64,000 bases of DNA from Salinicola corii. GTDB lineage: Bacteria; Pseudomonadota; Gammaproteobacteria; Pseudomonadales; Halomonadaceae. The stretch spans positions 316,290-380,289 of the forward strand of contig NZ_VTPX01000003.1 of the NCBI RefSeq assembly GCF_008298015.1, read 5' to 3'. The translations under genes were made by a program, and so were the position numbers. Position 1 is the stretch's first letter, and every line of letters starts with the position of its first letter. Shown here piece after piece: positions 39,431 through 48,905 of the stretch. The notes under the pieces are model-generated. The model did no database searches. It worked only from the letters and a program-made list of their open reading frames with translations, and was not told the origin of the DNA.

Positions 39431-39871
39431 TTACCCGTCGTTGCCTTGCGGCGGCTCGGAAATCAATCCGACATTCGCCACACCTGCCATCTGCAGCGTA
39501 CTCATCAATGTCACGACCTGACCGTATGATGCATTCTTGTCACCACGGACCATGACCGGCGTGTTGGGCTTGCGCTCTAGAATCGCCACCACCTGATCAC
39601 CGACGGTCTGCAACGTGACCGCCTTGTCCTGTTCGCCCAGCGATATGAAGTATTCGCCCTGGCTGTCCACGGAGACGATGATCGGCTCCTGCTCTTCGGT
39701 ATCGATCGGCTCCGACGTGACCTGCGGCAGGTCGACCTGCACGCCTTGGGTCAGCATCGGCGCGGTGATCATGAAGATCACCAGCAGTACCAACATGACG
39801 TCGATGAACGGTACGACGTTGATTTCGCCCATCGGCTTGCGCCGATGATGGCGGCTATAGGGTCCACCCAT
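39431..39871 (-). CDS. tolR: Tol-Pal proton-channel protein TolR
   Basis: TolR, with TolQ, uses the proton gradient to energise TolA. The 146-residue protein has one N-terminal membrane helix with the proton-carrying Asp (VVPFIDVMLVLLVIFMITA) and a periplasmic domain (VDLPQVTSEPIDTEEQEPII, VMVRGDKNASYGQVVTLMST). ExbD is the closest relative, but the tol context decides. It lies 14 bp after tolQ. Confidence 0.96.
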   Translation of the reverse strand: MGGPYSRHHRRKPMGEINVVPFIDVMLVLLVIFMITAPMLTQGVQVDLPQVTSEPIDTEEQEPIIVSVDSQGEYFISLGEQDKAVTLQTVGDQVVAILERKPNTPVMVRGDKNASYGQVVTLMSTLQMAGVANVGLISEPPQGNDG

Positions 39872-39885
39872 GTTGAACCTCCGCC

Positions 39886-40575
39886 TCAGGCCGCCGGGTT
39901 GCCACCGCGACCTTGCAGGTTACGGTGCAGAATCGAATGGAACTCTTCGGCGAAATCCTCGTACTCGCCAAGCAGACGGCTGGCGATGGATGACAGCCGG
40001 TTGTAGAAGATCACCGCCGGAATCGCCGCGAACAGCCCCATGGCCGTCGCCACCAGAGCCTCCGCAATCCAGGGGGCCACGGTCGAGAGCGTCGCCTGCT
40101 GCGCCATTGACAGGCTCTGGAAGGAACCCATGATGCCCCAGACGGTGCCGAACAGGCCGATGTAGGGACTGGCCGACGCCACCGTGGCCAGCAGGGTGAG
40201 CTTGTCGTTGAGGTTGTCCTCCTCGCGTGATAGCGCCACGCGCTGGGAACGTTGTACACCGTCCAGCACGGCTTCGCTGCTGCGCGTCTTGGGCATCAGG
40301 CGATTGAACTCACGGAACCCCGCGCGAAACACATGCTCCGAACCTTGCGCTTCGTAGTTCTCCGGCACGTCACGATAGAGTTCATTGAGATCGACGCCTG
40401 ACCAGAAACGCTCGTCGAACGCTTTCTGCGCCTTTCTGGCTCGACTCAACGCGAAGCTGCGTTGAAAGATGACGACCCATGAAGCGACCGAAGCGGCCAA
40501 CAGCAGGAGCATGACCAGCTGGACCACCAGACTGGCGTTCATGATCAGATGGGGGATGGACATGGAGTCGTTCAC
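39886..40575 (-). CDS. tolQ: Tol-Pal proton-channel protein TolQ
   Basis: The 229-residue protein has three membrane helices: residues 12-35 (ASLVVQLVMLLLLAASVASW), and two more around 135-200, with the MotA/ExbB block GLFGTVWGIMGSFQSL and ALVATAMGLFAAIPAVI. It forms the pentameric stator with TolR. An ATG four codons in (40563) is an alternative start. It follows ybgC by 13 bp. Confidence 0.96.
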   Translation of the reverse strand: MNDSMSIPHLIMNASLVVQLVMLLLLAASVASWVVIFQRSFALSRARKAQKAFDERFWSGVDLNELYRDVPENYEAQGSEHVFRAGFREFNRLMPKTRSSEAVLDGVQRSQRVALSREEDNLNDKLTLLATVASASPYIGLFGTVWGIMGSFQSLSMAQQATLSTVAPWIAEALVATAMGLFAAIPAVIFYNRLSSIASRLLGEYEDFAEEFHSILHRNLQGRGGNPAA

Positions 40576-40588
40576 GAAAATCCTCGAA

Positions 40589-40999
40589 TCACTGGCTTGG
40601 AATGGCGGATGTCAGCGCCGCGTGTAGTTCGCTGGGCCAACGTCTCGGTTTCAGGCGTTGCGCATCGACACACGCAATATCGACCGTCGCTTCGCATAAT
40701 GTATCCCCGTCGTACCGGACCGCCTGCACGAATTGCAACGAGCAGGCAGAAAGGCGGCCGACGCCGGCTGTCACTTCCAGCCGGTCATCGAGCCGCGCAG
40801 GGCGTGCGTAGCGGCACTGCAGCGAATGTACCACCAGTTGTACGCCCTGCTCGATCAGTCCACGTTGACCGAAGCCCAATGCGTTCAACCATTCGCTCCG
40901 CGCACGCTCCATGAATTTCAGATAGTTAACGTAGTACACGATGCCACCAGCGTCGGTATCCTCGATGTAGACCTTCACCGGCAGGATGAATTCACTCAT
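40589..40999 (-). CDS. ybgC: Acyl-CoA thioesterase YbgC
   Basis: YbgC is a hotdog-fold acyl-CoA thioesterase of the tol operon, associated with phospholipid metabolism. The start at 40999 ([19 protein letters not shown]) gives 136 residues; an ATG at 41014 is possible and would overlap ruvB more. The catalytic Asp is in [20 protein letters not shown], the 4-hydroxybenzoyl-CoA thioesterase signature. It overlaps the ruvB end by 8 bp. Confidence 0.93.
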   Translation of the reverse strand: MSEFILPVKVYIEDTDAGGIVYYVNYLKFMERARSEWLNALGFGQRGLIEQGVQLVVHSLQCRYARPARLDDRLEVTAGVGRLSACSLQFVQAVRYDGDTLCEATVDIACVDAQRLKPRRWPSELHAALTSAIPSQ

Positions 41000-42044
41000 T
41001 GCCGGAGCCGCCATGATTCGGGGGGGCGCTCCGGGGCGCCTGCTCGCTGGGTACGATACCGAAGTGGCTGTAGGCGGAGCGAGTGACGACGCGGCCGCGG
41101 GCGGTGCGCATCATGAAGCCCTGCTGGATCAGATAGGGCTCGATGACATCCTCGATCGTGTCGCGTTCCTCGCTGATGGCGGCCGCCAGGCTATCGACTC
41201 CGACCGGTCCGCCATCGAACTTCTCGATCATCGCCAACAGCAGCCGTCGGTCCATGTGATCGAGCCCATGGCTGTCGACGTTGAGCATGTTGAGCGCCTG
41301 ATCGGCGATCGAGACGTCGACGCTACCGTTGCCCTTGACCTCGGCGAAGTCTCGTACCCGCCGCAGCAGGCGATTGGCGATTCGTGGCGTCCCCCGGGCC
41401 CGGCGTGCAATTTCCCGGGCGCCGGCGACATCGGCAGGCACATCGAGCAGGCGCGCCGAGCGGGTGACGATCTCGGTCAACTCGTCGATGGCATAGAATT
41501 CGAGCCGCTGGACGATCCCGAATCGGTCGCGCAGCGGTGAGGTCAGAAGGCCCGCACGCGTGGTGGCACCCACGAGCGTGAACCGGGGCAGATCGAGCTT
41601 GATCGAACGCGCCGCCGGACCGTCGCCGATCATGATATCGAGTTGGAAATCCTCCATGGCTGGATAGAGGACCTCCTCCACCGCAGCCGGCAGACGGTGA
41701 ATCTCGTCGATGAAGAGTACGTCCCCCGGCTGCAGATTGGTCAGCATCGCGGCCAGATCGCCGGCACGTTCCAGCACCGGGCCGGAGGTGGACTTGATAT
41801 CCACTTCCATCTCGGCGGCGATGATATTGGCCAGCGTCGTCTTTCCCAGTCCGGGCGGACCGAAAACCAGGGTGTGATCGAGACTGTCCCCGCGCTTTCG
41901 CGCCGCGGAGATGAAGATGTCCAGCTGTTCGCGCACCCGGGGCTGGCCGATATAATCATCGAGCCGGCGGGGACGGATGGCGTGGTCGACCTGCTGCTCG
42001 CCCTGTTGCGGTGGCGCTGCCACCAGGCGATCGGGTTCAATCAT
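40992..42044 (-). CDS. ruvB: Holliday junction branch migration ATPase RuvB
   Basis: RuvB is the hexameric AAA+ motor that drives branch migration with RuvA. The 350-residue protein has Walker [11 protein letters not shown], Walker [11 protein letters not shown], sensor 1 [20 protein letters not shown], and the C-terminal winged helix ([20 protein letters not shown]). The N-terminus [19 protein letters not shown] is typical. It starts 7 bp after ruvA. Confidence 0.97.
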   Translation of the reverse strand: MIEPDRLVAAPPQQGEQQVDHAIRPRRLDDYIGQPRVREQLDIFISAARKRGDSLDHTLVFGPPGLGKTTLANIIAAEMEVDIKSTSGPVLERAGDLAAMLTNLQPGDVLFIDEIHRLPAAVEEVLYPAMEDFQLDIMIGDGPAARSIKLDLPRFTLVGATTRAGLLTSPLRDRFGIVQRLEFYAIDELTEIVTRSARLLDVPADVAGAREIARRARGTPRIANRLLRRVRDFAEVKGNGSVDVSIADQALNMLNVDSHGLDHMDRRLLLAMIEKFDGGPVGVDSLAAAISEERDTIEDVIEPYLIQQGFMMRTARGRVVTRSAYSHFGIVPSEQAPRSAPPNHGGSGNE

Positions 42045-42051
42045 GGGCGCG

Positions 42052-42657
42052 TTATCCAGCCAACTGGCGTGACAGCGCTGCTTTGATCAGCGCCTCGGTC
42101 GGCAGATTCTTGTCCAGACCGGACAACATGCGGGAAGCCTCGGGGGGCTTGTAACCCAACGTCACCAATGCCGCCTCGGCATCCGCGTGCGGGTCGGACG
42201 ACGGCCGCGCGGCGACATTGCCAGCCTCGAGTAGCGATCCCTGCCCCTCCTGCCAATGCGGGAAGCGGTCGCGCATCTCGACGATCAGTCGGTCGGCCGT
42301 TTTCTTGCCGACGCCGGGCAATTTGGTCAATGCCTTGCTGTCGCCATCCATGACGCAGCGGATGAAAGCATCGGTATCCATGCCCGAGAGAATGGCCAAT
42401 GCCAGTTTGGGGCCCACGCCATTGACCTTGATCAGCGCCCGAAATAGCTGACGCTCTTCGTCACGGACGAAGCCATACAGAAGATGGGCATCTTCACGCA
42501 CGCTAAGATGCGTGTATAGCCGCACCTCTTCTCCCACGCTCGGCATCGCAACCAGCGTGGTCATCGAGGTCTCGAGCTCGTAGCCCACGCCGTGTACATC
42601 GATGACGATCCAGGGGGGGTGTTTTTCCAATAGCGTGCCGTGCAGACGTCCAATCAT
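42052..42657 (-). CDS. ruvA: Holliday junction branch migration protein RuvA
   Basis: RuvA binds four-way junctions and recruits RuvB. The 201-residue protein has the OB-fold start [20 protein letters not shown], paired helix-hairpin-helix motifs ([16 protein letters not shown] and [19 protein letters not shown]), and the RuvB-binding domain III at the end ([20 protein letters not shown]). It lies 74 bp after ruvC. Confidence 0.97.
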   Translation of the reverse strand: MIGRLHGTLLEKHPPWIVIDVHGVGYELETSMTTLVAMPSVGEEVRLYTHLSVREDAHLLYGFVRDEERQLFRALIKVNGVGPKLALAILSGMDTDAFIRCVMDGDSKALTKLPGVGKKTADRLIVEMRDRFPHWQEGQGSLLEAGNVAARPSSDPHADAEAALVTLGYKPPEASRMLSGLDKNLPTEALIKAALSRQLAG

Positions 42658-42731
42658 GCCATCCGTGTCCTTACTCTGCCCGCGTCCACTATACGCATCG
42701 CCGATTCAACTGACTAGCCGCCGACACGCGG

Positions 42732-43271
42732 CTAGCGATCCGGCTTGAAGTCCCGCCAACGCCCGCCTCGCGAGGGTTTTCCACGACGTTTTGGCGCGAC
42801 GGTCAGCAACCCTTGTCGAGCGTAAGCGTGGGTCAGTGCGATGGCCAACGCATCGGCGGCATCGGTTGGCGGCGGCGCATCCAGGGACAATAGCGCCACC
42901 ACCATGTGCTGAATCTGCGCCTTCTCGGCGCCGCCGTTGCCAGTAATCGCCTGCTTGACCTGGCGAGCGGCATACTCGTGCACCGGTAGGCCATGATTGG
43001 CCGCGCACACGATCGCGCTGCCTCTTGCCTGACCGAGCTTGAGCGCTGAGTCGGCGTTCTTGTCCATGAACACCCGCTCGATGGCAAACTCCGAAGGCCG
43101 GTACTCACCTATCAACTCGCTGATACCGGCATAGATCCGTGCCAGCTTCTGGGCCAGGTCGTCTCCGTCGATGCGGATACAGCCACTGGCGACATAGCAA
43201 GGCTTGGCTGCGACATCGATGACGCCGTAGCCAGTGACTCGCGAACCGGGGTCGATACCCAACAGGATCAA
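42732..43271 (-). CDS. ruvC: Holliday junction resolvase RuvC
   Basis: RuvC cuts Holliday junctions. I choose the TTG start at 43271, because it has GAGGAG 8 bp upstream and makes the protein begin (M)[18 protein letters not shown] as in other RuvCs, with 179 residues; an ATG at 43301 adds ten residues that are not conserved. Catalytic acids are visible: Asp in GIDPGS, Glu in AIERVFM and the two Asps in [15 protein letters not shown]. It heads ruvCAB, downstream of aspS. Confidence 0.93.
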   Translation of the reverse strand: MILLGIDPGSRVTGYGVIDVAAKPCYVASGCIRIDGDDLAQKLARIYAGISELIGEYRPSEFAIERVFMDKNADSALKLGQARGSAIVCAANHGLPVHEYAARQVKQAITGNGGAEKAQIQHMVVALLSLDAPPPTDAADALAIALTHAYARQGLLTVAPKRRGKPSRGGRWRDFKPDR

Positions 43272-43386
43272 GCGCCCGACTCCTCTGCCATTGTCCGCCA
43301 ATCATGACTGGTCACGACGATGCACCTCGGGTTCCACTCTGCGAACACGTGCCGCGAATATGGTCGGAGCGGCGTCGAGCGCGAAA

Positions 43387-43428
43387 GATACCGGCAAAAC
43401 AACGCCGGCGCCCATCTGGGGCGCCGGC
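43387..43428 (-). terminator. Terminator downstream of aspS
   Basis: GCCGGCGCCC (43404-43413) and GGGCGCCGGC (43419-43428) make a 10-bp stem with a 5-base loop. On the minus strand a T-rich tail (GTTGTTTTGCC) follows. It separates aspS from ruvC. Confidence 0.7.
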
Positions 43429-43448
43429 ATCCTGCCAGAACAGGCTCG

Positions 43449-45230
43449 TCATTCGCCGGAGGGCTCCGGCTGCGCTTTCTGGCGCAGGCGGATATGCAAG
43501 TCGCGTAGCTGCTGCTGGGTGACCTCGCCAGGAGCATCGGTCATCAGGTCTGCGGCACTCTGGGTCTTGGGGAAAGCGATGACATCACGGATCGTTCGCG
43601 ATCCGGTCATCAGCATCACCAGCCGATCGAGACCGAAGGCCAGGCCACCATGGGGTGGCGCACCGTACTGCAGCGCATCGAGCAGGAAGCCGAACTTCTC
43701 TTCCGCCTCGTCCTTGCCGATACCGAGCACTTCGAACACCGCTCGCTGCATAGCCTGATCGTGGATACGAATCGAACCGCCGCCCAGCTCGGTGCCGTTC
43801 AGCACCATGTCATAGGCGCGGGACAGCGCCGTGGCCGGTGACGACTGCAGTTCTTCCGGCGAGCACGACGGTGCGGTGAACGGGTGATGCAGCGCGGAAA
43901 GCCGGCCGTTGTCGTCCGCTTCGAACATCGGAAAGTCGACCACCCACAGCGGCGCCCAGCGCAACGTGTAGAGTTCGAGGTCCTCACCCAGCTTGACGCG
44001 CAGCGCGCCGATCGCTTCGTTGACGATTCGCGCCTTGTCGGCCCCGAAGAAGATAATGTCGCCATCCTCGGCACCCACGCGATCCAGTAGCTGCTCGACG
44101 ATGCCTTCCATGAACTTGACGATCGGCGACTGCAGCCCCTCGAGTCCCTTGGCGCGTTCGTTGACCTTGATCCAAGCCAGCCCTTTCGCGCCATAGATGC
44201 CCACGAACCTGGTGTATTCGTCGATCTCCTTGCGCGACAGCTTGGCGCCACCACTCACCTTCAGCGCCGCGACCCGACCGTCGTCGGCCTTGGCCGGGCC
44301 GGAGAAGACCTTGAAGTCCACCGATTGCATCAGGTCGTCGACATCCACCAGCTCCAGCGGGATACGCAGGTCCGGCTTGTCGGAACCGTAGCGCTGCATC
44401 GCTTCGCTGTAGGGCATGCGCGGAAACTCGGGCAGCGTGACGTCGAGCACGTCCCGGAACAGCTGGCGCACCATCTGCTCGGTCGTGGCCATAATCTCCT
44501 GCTCGTCGATGAACGACGCCTCGATATCGATCTGGGTGAATTCCGGCTGGCGATCCGCGCGCAGATCTTCATCCCGGAAACACTTGGCGATCTGATAGTA
44601 GCGATCGAAACCGGACACCATCAGCAGCTGCTTGAACAGTTGCGGAGACTGCGGCAGTGCGAAGAAGTGGCCATCGTGAGTCCGGCTGGGTACCAGATAG
44701 TCCCGCGCGCCCTCCGGCGTGGCGCGTGTCAGAATCGGGGTCTCGATATCGAGAAAACCCTGATCCTCGAGATAGGCACGCACGCTGTGGGTGATGCGCG
44801 AGCGCAGGCGCAGCTTCTCGATCATCTCCGGCCGGCGCAGGTCGATATAGCGGTACTTCAGCCGCACTTCCTCACCGACCTTGCCATGCTCGTCGAGCTG
44901 GAAAGGTGGCGTGGCGGCGGTATTCAGTACCTCGACCTGCTTGGCCAGCACCTCGATCATGCCGGTGGGCATGTTGGGGTTCTGAGTGCCTTCGGGGCGC
45001 AGTCGAATGCGGCCGACGATACGCAGTACGTATTCGCTGCGCGCACGGTCGGCGTTGGCGAACGCCTCCGCGGTGTCGGGATCCACCACCACTTGAGCGA
45101 CACCGTCTCGATCGCGCATGTCGAGGAAAATGACACCGCCATGGTCGCGGCGGCGATGGACCCACCCGCAGAGCGTGACTTCGTGATCGATCAATGACTC
45201 GTTCAATTGGCCGCAATAATGACTGCGCAT
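43449..45230 (-). CDS. aspS: Aspartyl-tRNA synthetase
   Basis: This class II synthetase charges tRNA with aspartate. The 593-residue protein has the OB-fold anticodon domain ([20 protein letters not shown]), motif 2 ([20 protein letters not shown]), the bacterial GAD insertion, and motif 3 ([16 protein letters not shown]). His30 in HRRRDH corresponds to His31 of Pseudomonas aeruginosa AspRS, a residue tied to the relaxed, non-discriminating form that also makes Asp-tRNA(Asn) for GatCAB; that activity is inferred. It leads toward the ruv-tol block; yebC, often next, is absent. Confidence 0.97.
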   Translation of the reverse strand: MRSHYCGQLNESLIDHEVTLCGWVHRRRDHGGVIFLDMRDRDGVAQVVVDPDTAEAFANADRARSEYVLRIVGRIRLRPEGTQNPNMPTGMIEVLAKQVEVLNTAATPPFQLDEHGKVGEEVRLKYRYIDLRRPEMIEKLRLRSRITHSVRAYLEDQGFLDIETPILTRATPEGARDYLVPSRTHDGHFFALPQSPQLFKQLLMVSGFDRYYQIAKCFRDEDLRADRQPEFTQIDIEASFIDEQEIMATTEQMVRQLFRDVLDVTLPEFPRMPYSEAMQRYGSDKPDLRIPLELVDVDDLMQSVDFKVFSGPAKADDGRVAALKVSGGAKLSRKEIDEYTRFVGIYGAKGLAWIKVNERAKGLEGLQSPIVKFMEGIVEQLLDRVGAEDGDIIFFGADKARIVNEAIGALRVKLGEDLELYTLRWAPLWVVDFPMFEADDNGRLSALHHPFTAPSCSPEELQSSPATALSRAYDMVLNGTELGGGSIRIHDQAMQRAVFEVLGIGKDEAEEKFGFLLDALQYGAPPHGGLAFGLDRLVMLMTGSRTIRDVIAFPKTQSAADLMTDAPGEVTQQQLRDLHIRLRQKAQPEPSGE

Positions 45231-45274
45231 GCTGGATCCTAAAATTGTGAAGCTAAAAATGGTGAAGACGGTAT

Positions 45275-45568
45275 TCAGGCCGAGGCTTTGCTCTCGCCAC
45301 TCGCCTTGCTGGCGCCATCCGACTTGCCGGCGCTGTCGCCGGAAGCGGCGGGTTTGGCGCTATCGCCAACGAGGTTCTTCTTGCTGCCCGATTTGAAATC
45401 GGTCTCGTACCAGCCGCCGCCGGCCAGCCGAAAGCCGGCCGCGGAGACCAGCCGGGACAGTTCGGCGCGCGCGCAGGCCGGGCAATCCGTCAACGGCGCG
45501 GCGCTGATCTTCTGGAGCTTTTCCAACCGATGACCGCAAGCCTTACACTCGTATTCATAGATGGGCAT
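45275..45568 (-). CDS. FmdB-family zinc-ribbon protein
   Basis: The start at 45568 gives [20 protein letters not shown], the FmdB/CxxC_CXXC_SSSS signature, and 97 residues; the frame extends upstream to 45667 without similarity. The zinc ribbon uses CKAC and CPAC. The C-terminal 40 residues are a low-complexity Ala/Ser/Gly/Lys tail. The family has a regulatory role inferred in some bacteria but no fixed function. It lies just upstream of aspS on the same strand, as in many gammaproteobacteria. Confidence 0.9.
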   Translation of the reverse strand: MPIYEYECKACGHRLEKLQKISAAPLTDCPACARAELSRLVSAAGFRLAGGGWYETDFKSGSKKNLVGDSAKPAASGDSAGKSDGASKASGESKASA

Positions 45569-45871
45569 GATGTCGTCACTCTCTATGACTGCCAGGGTCG
45601 CCGGCCGGTGATCGAGCGGCTTGCTGGCAATATCCAGGCGCGCTTCTCCCGACGAGCGTCGCGCCATCCTTTAGTCGGTTTTTCGTTCGTTCTTCGTCAT
45701 GACCGGTGGCCACACGGACCTTCCCAAGCCAAGCTCGAAAGCCGCATAGTATAGCGCGTAGCGGCCGGTCGCAGGCAATATTACCGGCTGACAATGCCGA
45801 TGTCGTCGTTCGCACGCCAGCGACCGCCAGGCGACGACCGTCGGAACGGAAAAGAGACAAGGAAAAGACGC
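45569..45871. other. Divergent spacer between fmdB-type and hydroxyacid dehydrogenase genes
   Basis: This 303-bp region is non-coding as far as I can see. Several short frames cross it but none has protein similarity or codon use like a gene. It should hold the two divergent promoters; no strong -35/-10 pair stands out. Confidence 0.45.
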
Positions 45872-46816
45872 ATGAAAGCCGTACTTCTGGATGCCGCTTC
45901 CCTCGGCGACGACGTCGACCTCGCGCCGGTTCGCAAGCTCGTCGACGATCTCGTGACTCATCAGTTGACGGCCAAGGACGAGACGCTCGGCCGGCTCGAG
46001 GGTGCCACCATCGCGTTGACCAACAAGGTCGTCATCGATGCCGAACTGATCGATGCCCTCCCCGATCTGAAGCTGATCTGCGTGCTGGCCACCGGCACCA
46101 ACAACATCGACATGGCCGCGGCCGAACGTCGTGGCGTCCTGGTCCGCAACGTTGCGGCCTACGGCACGGCGAGCGTCGCCCAGCACACCTTGATGCTGAT
46201 GCTGGCCCTGGCCGCACGACTGCCGCTGTATCAGACCGACGTGCGTGATGGTGCCTGGCAGAGAAGCGACATCTTCTGCCTGCTCGATCACCGCACGTTG
46301 CAGCTGGCGGGCAAGCACTTGGTGATCGTCGGCAGCGGCGTGCTGGGTACGGCGGTGGCCAAGCTGGGGGAAGCCTTCGGCATGCGTGTCACTTTCGCCG
46401 CGCGCCCTGGCAACGAAGCCGACGATTCGCGTCCGCCGCTGGCGGCATTGCTGGGTGAAGCCGATGTGCTGAGCCTGCACTGTCCGCTGACGGAAGCGAC
46501 TCGGGGCCTGGTCGGCCGCGAGGCGCTGGCGACGATGAAGACGGATGCGCTGGTGATCAATTGTGCGCGCGGAGGAATCATCGACGAGGGCGCGGCGCTC
46601 GCCGCCCTCCGCGATGGGCGACTGGGCGGGCTGGCTGTCGATAGCCTGCCCGTCGAGCCGCCACGGGAGGGACACCCCCTGCTCGATGCCCTGTCCGAGC
46701 CGCTCAACCTGATCGTGACGCCGCACAATGCCTGGATCACGCCGGAAGCGCGCCAGCGCGTCGTCGACCTGACCGCGGACAACCTGCGCACCTGGCTGAA
46801 CGAGGAGCGCGCCTGA
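45872..46816 (+). CDS. D-2-hydroxyacid dehydrogenase (HprA-like)
   Basis: The start at 45872 (MKAVLLDAASLGDDVDLAPV) gives 314 residues. It is an NAD(P)-dependent D-isomer 2-hydroxyacid dehydrogenase of the glycerate/hydroxypyruvate reductase type. The Rossmann motif is VIVGSGVLGTAVAKLGEAFG (about residues 151-170), catalytic Arg is in NCARGGIIDEGAA, and the catalytic His in VTPHNAWITPEA. It overlaps the sugar kinase gene by one base, so the two are coexpressed with the nucleosidase downstream. The true substrate is unknown. Confidence 0.88.
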   Translation: MKAVLLDAASLGDDVDLAPVRKLVDDLVTHQLTAKDETLGRLEGATIALTNKVVIDAELIDALPDLKLICVLATGTNNIDMAAAERRGVLVRNVAAYGTASVAQHTLMLMLALAARLPLYQTDVRDGAWQRSDIFCLLDHRTLQLAGKHLVIVGSGVLGTAVAKLGEAFGMRVTFAARPGNEADDSRPPLAALLGEADVLSLHCPLTEATRGLVGREALATMKTDALVINCARGGIIDEGAALAALRDGRLGGLAVDSLPVEPPREGHPLLDALSEPLNLIVTPHNAWITPEARQRVVDLTADNLRTWLNEERA

Positions 46817-47760
46817 TGGCGAACGACACTCCGAGGATCTACAACTACGGCTCCATCAACATCGACCACGTCTACCGGGTTCCGCACCTGGTGCGCCCGG
46901 GCGAGACGCTCTCCAGTACCAGCCTGCATCGGGTACTGGGTGGCAAAGGTGCCAATCAGTCGCTGGCACTGGCGCGCGCCGGCGGGTGCGTGGTCCACTG
47001 GGGGCGCCTGAACGAGGGGGACCGGTGGGCGCTGGAGCCGTTGGCCAGCGCTGGCGTCGACGTCGCGGATATCGAGTTGACCGATGACGCCAGCGGCCAT
47101 GCGCTGATCCAGGTCGACGACGCCGCCGAGAACGCGATCATTCTCTATCCGGGTGCCAACCACGGCTTCGACGACGGTCGCCTCGGCTCCCTGGTCGACT
47201 CGGCCGCCCCCGGCAGTTGGATCCTGCTCCAGAACGAGTGCAATGACGCCGGAAAGATGCTGCGCCTGGCGGCCGGCAAGGGTCTGTCGGTCGCGTTCAA
47301 CCCGGCCCCGCTCTCCGTGGAGATTGCCGACTTGCCGCTGGATCTGTGCCAGCTCCTGTTCCTCAATCGCGGCGAGGCGGCTGCGCTGGTCGGGCAGGAA
47401 GAGTCCGTCGATTCTGACATGCTGCTGGAGGCGCTGGCCACACGCTTGCCGGAGGTGGAGGTCGTCCTGACCCTGGGTGGCCAGGGCGCCTGTCATCAGC
47501 ATCGGGGCCAGCGAATCACCCTGGCCGCCCACGCGGTGGAGGCCATCGACACCACGGCCGCCGGCGACACCTTCATTGGCTATTTCATGGCGGCCCGGCA
47601 GCGCGGCGACGATGTCGAGCAGGCGCTGCGCCTGGCGACGACCGCCTCGGCGCTCTGTGTCCAGACAGCCGGCGCCGAACCCAGCATTCCCGACGCCAGT
47701 GCCGTCGAGAAGGCCCTGGTGGCCCTACCCGCCCTCGCGGCCGAGCGCTCGACACTCTGA
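46816..47760 (+). CDS. rbsK: PfkB-family sugar kinase, probably ribokinase
   Basis: The 314-residue protein has the PfkB N-terminal substrate loop (NYGSINIDHVYRVPHLVRPG), HRVLGGKGANQSLALARAGG, and the C-terminal ATP/catalytic motif IDTTAAGDTFIGYFMA with the base Asp in AAGD (usually GAGD). Ribokinase phosphorylates ribose to ribose-5-phosphate. Position directly before a nucleoside hydrolase, which would release ribose, supports ribokinase. It shares one base with the upstream dehydrogenase gene. Confidence 0.85.
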   Translation: MANDTPRIYNYGSINIDHVYRVPHLVRPGETLSSTSLHRVLGGKGANQSLALARAGGCVVHWGRLNEGDRWALEPLASAGVDVADIELTDDASGHALIQVDDAAENAIILYPGANHGFDDGRLGSLVDSAAPGSWILLQNECNDAGKMLRLAAGKGLSVAFNPAPLSVEIADLPLDLCQLLFLNRGEAAALVGQEESVDSDMLLEALATRLPEVEVVLTLGGQGACHQHRGQRITLAAHAVEAIDTTAAGDTFIGYFMAARQRGDDVEQALRLATTASALCVQTAGAEPSIPDASAVEKALVALPALAAERSTL

Positions 47761-47762
47761 CC

Positions 47763-47798
47763 ATAGCCCTGAACATAGCTCTGAAAATAGCCCTGAAC
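47763..47798 (+). repeat. Three 12-bp tandem repeats in the rbsK-nucleosidase spacer
   Basis: ATAGCCCTGAAC, ATAGCTCTGAAA and ATAGCCCTGAAC follow one another directly, 2 bp after the rbsK stop. The spacer to the nucleosidase gene is 109 bp. Function is unknown; it may be simple replication slippage. Confidence 0.7.
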
Positions 47799-47869
47799 AT
47801 CGTCACCGACGCCGCGCCGCCGGCCCGGCAGTTGGTGTCGCGCCACCTGAACCGATCCTAGGAATCCTC

Positions 47870-48826
47870 ATGCCGACACCCATCATTTTCGACACCGACC
47901 CGGGGGTCGACGACGCCCAGGCCATCGCCATCGCGCTGGCCCACCCGGATATCGAGCTACTGGGCCTGACGACCACCTTCGGCAACGTCACGATCGAAGT
48001 CGCCACCCACAACGCGCTGCTGCTCACGGAGCTCGCCGGTCAGTCGATTCCCGTTGCCCAGGGAGCCGCCGGGCCGCTGGTCAAGCCCAAGAACCCGCCA
48101 CCGGAACACATCCACGGCGACAACGGCCTGGGCAACATCGAATTGCCGGAGGTCTCCACACAAGCCCTGAAGCAGAGTGCCGCCCAGTTCATCGTCGATC
48201 AGGTCAATGCCCGGCCGGGAGACGTCGTGCTGGTCGCCGTCGGCCCGCTGGGCAATCTCGCCGCCGCATTGCAGCTCGACCCTGGTCTGGTCGACAAGGT
48301 CAAGCGAGTGGTGGTGATGGGCGGATCGATCCGTGAAGGCGGTAACGTGACCCCCGTCGCGGAAGCCAATATCTTCAACGATCCCCACGCCGCGGCCCGG
48401 GTGTTGCAGGCCGGCTGGCCGCTGACGCTGGTGGGGTTGGATGCAACGCACCGTTGCGTGCTGGACCCGCAGAGCATGGCGCGCATCGTTGAAGCCCAGG
48501 GCGCGCTGGGTAAAGTGTTGGGTGAGAGCTACGATTTCTATCGCGCTTTCTACCAGCAGGCGCTGGGCATCGATGGCTGTTGTCCCCATGACAGCTGTGC
48601 GCTGGTGTGGCTGCTGCGACCGGATCTCTTTACCGTCGAGCGGGGCTACCTGAGCGTGGTCACCGACGGTCTGGCCGAGGGGCAGACCGTGATGGCACCG
48701 GAGCGACGCGAGTTCGTCGACACCCGCTGGTCCCAAGGCAACGTGACGGAGGTCTGCATGAACGCCGATGGCCCAGGCGTCATCGACTGGATCGTCGATA
48801 CTCTCGTCGCCCCTCCCTCGCACTGA
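47870..48826 (+). CDS. Inosine-uridine preferring nucleoside hydrolase
   Basis: The start at 47870 gives MPTPIIFDTDPGVDDAQAIA and 318 residues. The calcium-binding cluster DTDPGVDDA at residues 8-16 defines the family, which splits ribonucleosides into base and ribose. Other family blocks are VAVGPLGNLAAAL, VVMGGSIREGGNVTPVAEAN with the conserved Asn, and HDSCAL with Asp. It closes a salvage set with the upstream ribokinase. Base specificity (RihA/B/C type) cannot be assigned. Confidence 0.92.
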   Translation: MPTPIIFDTDPGVDDAQAIAIALAHPDIELLGLTTTFGNVTIEVATHNALLLTELAGQSIPVAQGAAGPLVKPKNPPPEHIHGDNGLGNIELPEVSTQALKQSAAQFIVDQVNARPGDVVLVAVGPLGNLAAALQLDPGLVDKVKRVVVMGGSIREGGNVTPVAEANIFNDPHAAARVLQAGWPLTLVGLDATHRCVLDPQSMARIVEAQGALGKVLGESYDFYRAFYQQALGIDGCCPHDSCALVWLLRPDLFTVERGYLSVVTDGLAEGQTVMAPERREFVDTRWSQGNVTEVCMNADGPGVIDWIVDTLVAPPSH

Positions 48827-48834
48827 AACGGGAT

Positions 48835-48861
48835 CGCCCGATCGCCGGAGGCGATCGGGCG
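48835..48861. terminator. Hairpin between convergent nucleosidase and acylphosphatase genes
   Basis: CGCCCGATCGCC and GGCGATCGGGCG form a perfect 12-bp stem with loop GGA. No T-run follows. It lies 9 bp after the nucleosidase stop, in a convergent spacer. Confidence 0.55.
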
Positions 48862-48905
48862 GCGTCTCGTCGTACTCCGGTACCGCCGTCCGGCTTTCTG
48901 ACTGC

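Noticed and set aside
45671-46726. 351-codon minus-strand frame over the dehydrogenase gene
   Set aside because: Antisense shadow of the 2-hydroxyacid dehydrogenase, Gln/Arg-rich and without domains.
46288-47532. 414-codon minus-strand frame over dehydrogenase and ribokinase genes
   Set aside because: Antisense shadow crossing two well-supported plus-strand genes.
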